This document shows positions 43,681 through 44,850 of a stretch of DNA of 44,850 nt, piece by piece (positions within the stretch are counted from its first letter, which is position 1; every line of letters begins with the position of its first letter). This DNA comes from Elusimicrobiota bacterium. Lineage in GTDB: Bacteria > CAYTYR01 > UBA6262. The stretch spans positions 1 through 44,850 of the forward strand of contig PMCA01000036.1 in the NCBI GenBank assembly GCA_003153935.1, in the 5' to 3' direction. A program made the translations under genes and the position numbers. The notes beneath the pieces were generated by a model. The model searched no databases and was not told the DNA's origin. It saw only the letters and a program-made list of their open reading frames with translations.

Positions 43681-44850
43681 ATATTTTCAATTTACATTTT
43701 CTATATTATTAGTTCTTTTAGTAGTTTGTTTTTCCTTTGAAGCAAGAGCCGATATATATCAATCCTTTAGAGGAAATTTCTTTTATACAGTAGATAACAA
43801 GTTATTGACGCCAGAGACTGGGGAGATAATTCTAAGTGTAGTGGGGTTAGATAAAGACAAAGTTATAGTAGAAGCTTCCAGGCTGGCTTCTTTGGCAAAT
43901 TCTTACACGAAAGTTCAACTTCAACATCCTACAGATTTTAGTAGTTATTATATGGGTATTAGTGATCTTAGCGCACCAGGAGTAAGTTCTGGATTAGATA
44001 TATGGCAAATTTGTGACTCATTTGGGTTTGACGCAAGTATTGTTAAAAATTGTGTTCCATGGCTTAGATTTACGAAACCAGTAGTAATTACAAGCATAGT
44101 TATCTTGGGTGTTTGCAGGGATATAGATACTACAAACCCAAGTATAAAATGGCGGGATGAAAACCTTAACCCTCTAATTGCTAAGACTTTCTATAAAAAT
44201 AGTTCATCTGAATTTTATGGAGATTTGCCAAAAGGCAAAGTGTATTTAGGAGATGATAATTCAGGGGTCAAGCTAGATACTTTTAGCGTGGATTTTCCTG
44301 TATACGATGGTGTAGGTACACCAAATGACATCCTAATAAAGGATTTAAAAACTGAATATCTTGGTAACCCCAACAATGCCGGTACAATATATGTGGGTGC
44401 ATCTAGCTGGCCATACACCCATGAAATAGCATGGACACATTCCGCTGAATTTAGAGGATATCATATACCCGTAGGAACTTATTACATAGCGCCTAGAGTG
44501 GCAGATAACAGGGGCAACGTCACCGTTGATAAGACTTGTTTCTTTACTGTTTCTGACCAAAGTGGCTTATGTTTCCATGACCAGATGCCTGCTGGTAATA
44601 TATATGATAAAACACCTAATATTGCTGTAAAAATTGATACTAGTTTGTGCGACGGAATAAACACTAAGTCAATTTATATGACAATAAATGGGGACCCTAT
44701 TACAGCCTCCTATAAGTCTAACTCAGAAACCGAGGGTGAAATATCTGCATCCCCGGCATTTCTTAATCCTGGGACGTATCACGTTATAGTAAGGGCATGT
44801 GATAACCAGGGCACCCAAGGTGGGTTGGGTTGGGATTTTACGATTATTGA
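43673..44850 (+). CDS. Secreted Ig-like-domain protein, truncated by window end
   Basis: The frame from ATG 43673 stays open to the right edge (392 codons). A signal peptide is about 1-27 (FSILLVLLVVCFSFEARA). The middle has no recognised domain. Near the end an Ig-like repeat appears (DTSLCDGINTKSIYMTINGD, then LNPGTYHVIVRACDNQGTQGG, with a W-D-F-T end), a common adhesin/surface-protein module. Codons are clearly AT-richer than in the nucleotide cluster. It overlaps the TPR gene by 8 bases and is probably cotranslated. The full length and function are unknown. Confidence 0.75.
   Translation, partial: MNKYFQFTFSILLVLLVVCFSFEARADIYQSFRGNFFYTVDNKLLTPETGEIILSVVGLDKDKVIVEASRLASLANSYTKVQLQHPTDFSSYYMGISDLSAPGVSSGLDIWQICDSFGFDASIVKNCVPWLRFTKPVVITSIVILGVCRDIDTTNPSIKWRDENLNPLIAKTFYKNSSSEFYGDLPKGKVYLGDDNSGVKLDTFSVDFPVYDGVGTPNDILIKDLKTEYLGNPNNAGTIYVGASSWPYTHEIAWTHSAEFRGYHIPVGTYYIAPRVADNRGNVTVDKTCFFTVSDQSGLCFHDQMPAGNIYDKTPNIAVKIDTSLCDGINTKSIYMTINGDPITASYKSNSETEGEISASPAFLNPGTYHVIVRACDNQGTQGGLGWDFTII

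Overview
The window is a dense, single-strand (+) stretch of a bacterial chromosome. Every supported gene reads left to right. The organism is probably an uncultured Gram-negative-type bacterium. The window has a PorV-like outer-membrane beta-barrel protein, a secreted protein ending in a FlgD/type-IX-like sorting domain, TTGACA-type promoters and Shine-Dalgarno-led genes. A candidate-phylum lineage (for example Margulisbacteria, Omnitrophica or Elusimicrobia) would fit this mix, but the sequence alone does not settle it.

Region 1 (1-27447) is a nucleotide-synthesis supercluster: guaA (partial), purC, a double-length purS, purL, purQ, purF, purD, purE, pyrR, pyrB, pyrC, pyrK, pyrD, pyrF, pyrE, purM, purN, an HD-GYP c-di-GMP phosphodiesterase-like receptor, a 17-residue lysine peptide, purH, dCMP deaminase, purB, purA, carA and carB. 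It encodes a full UMP pathway and nearly all of the IMP, AMP and GMP pathway. purK, guaB and prs are not seen. Many genes overlap by 1-14 bases. pyrB has a hairpin over its ribosome-binding site that resembles the PyrR-binding loop.

Region 2 (27529-37426) holds alaS and a set of loosely linked genes: a membrane-anchored TIM-barrel (glycoside-hydrolase-like) protein, a 53-residue helical protein, sppA, a Yip1-like membrane protein, a PflX-type radical SAM protein, a Memo-family protein, a GalT-family nucleotidyltransferase and a MarC-family membrane protein. Region 3 (37444-44850) has three transcription units, each with a recognisable promoter or leader: a lysine-tailed protein whose N-terminal half looks like a stand-alone GAD domain; a 1222-residue modular secreted protein followed by a PorV-like protein; and a periplasmic TPR protein followed by an AT-rich secreted Ig-like protein cut by the window end.

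The most unusual signal is a family of short arrays with a 7-base period, mostly four units per arm. They lie between genes of the nucleotide cluster, where three form inverted-repeat hairpins, and three stop-free versions sit in frame inside purL. Each unit contains the core AGT or its complement followed by a variable tetramer. Other items worth a second look are the tandem PurS, the PyrR-like site on pyrB, the GAD-plus-lysine-tail protein, the 17-residue basic peptide, and the leader whose Shine-Dalgarno sequence can pair with an upstream complement around a terminator hairpin.
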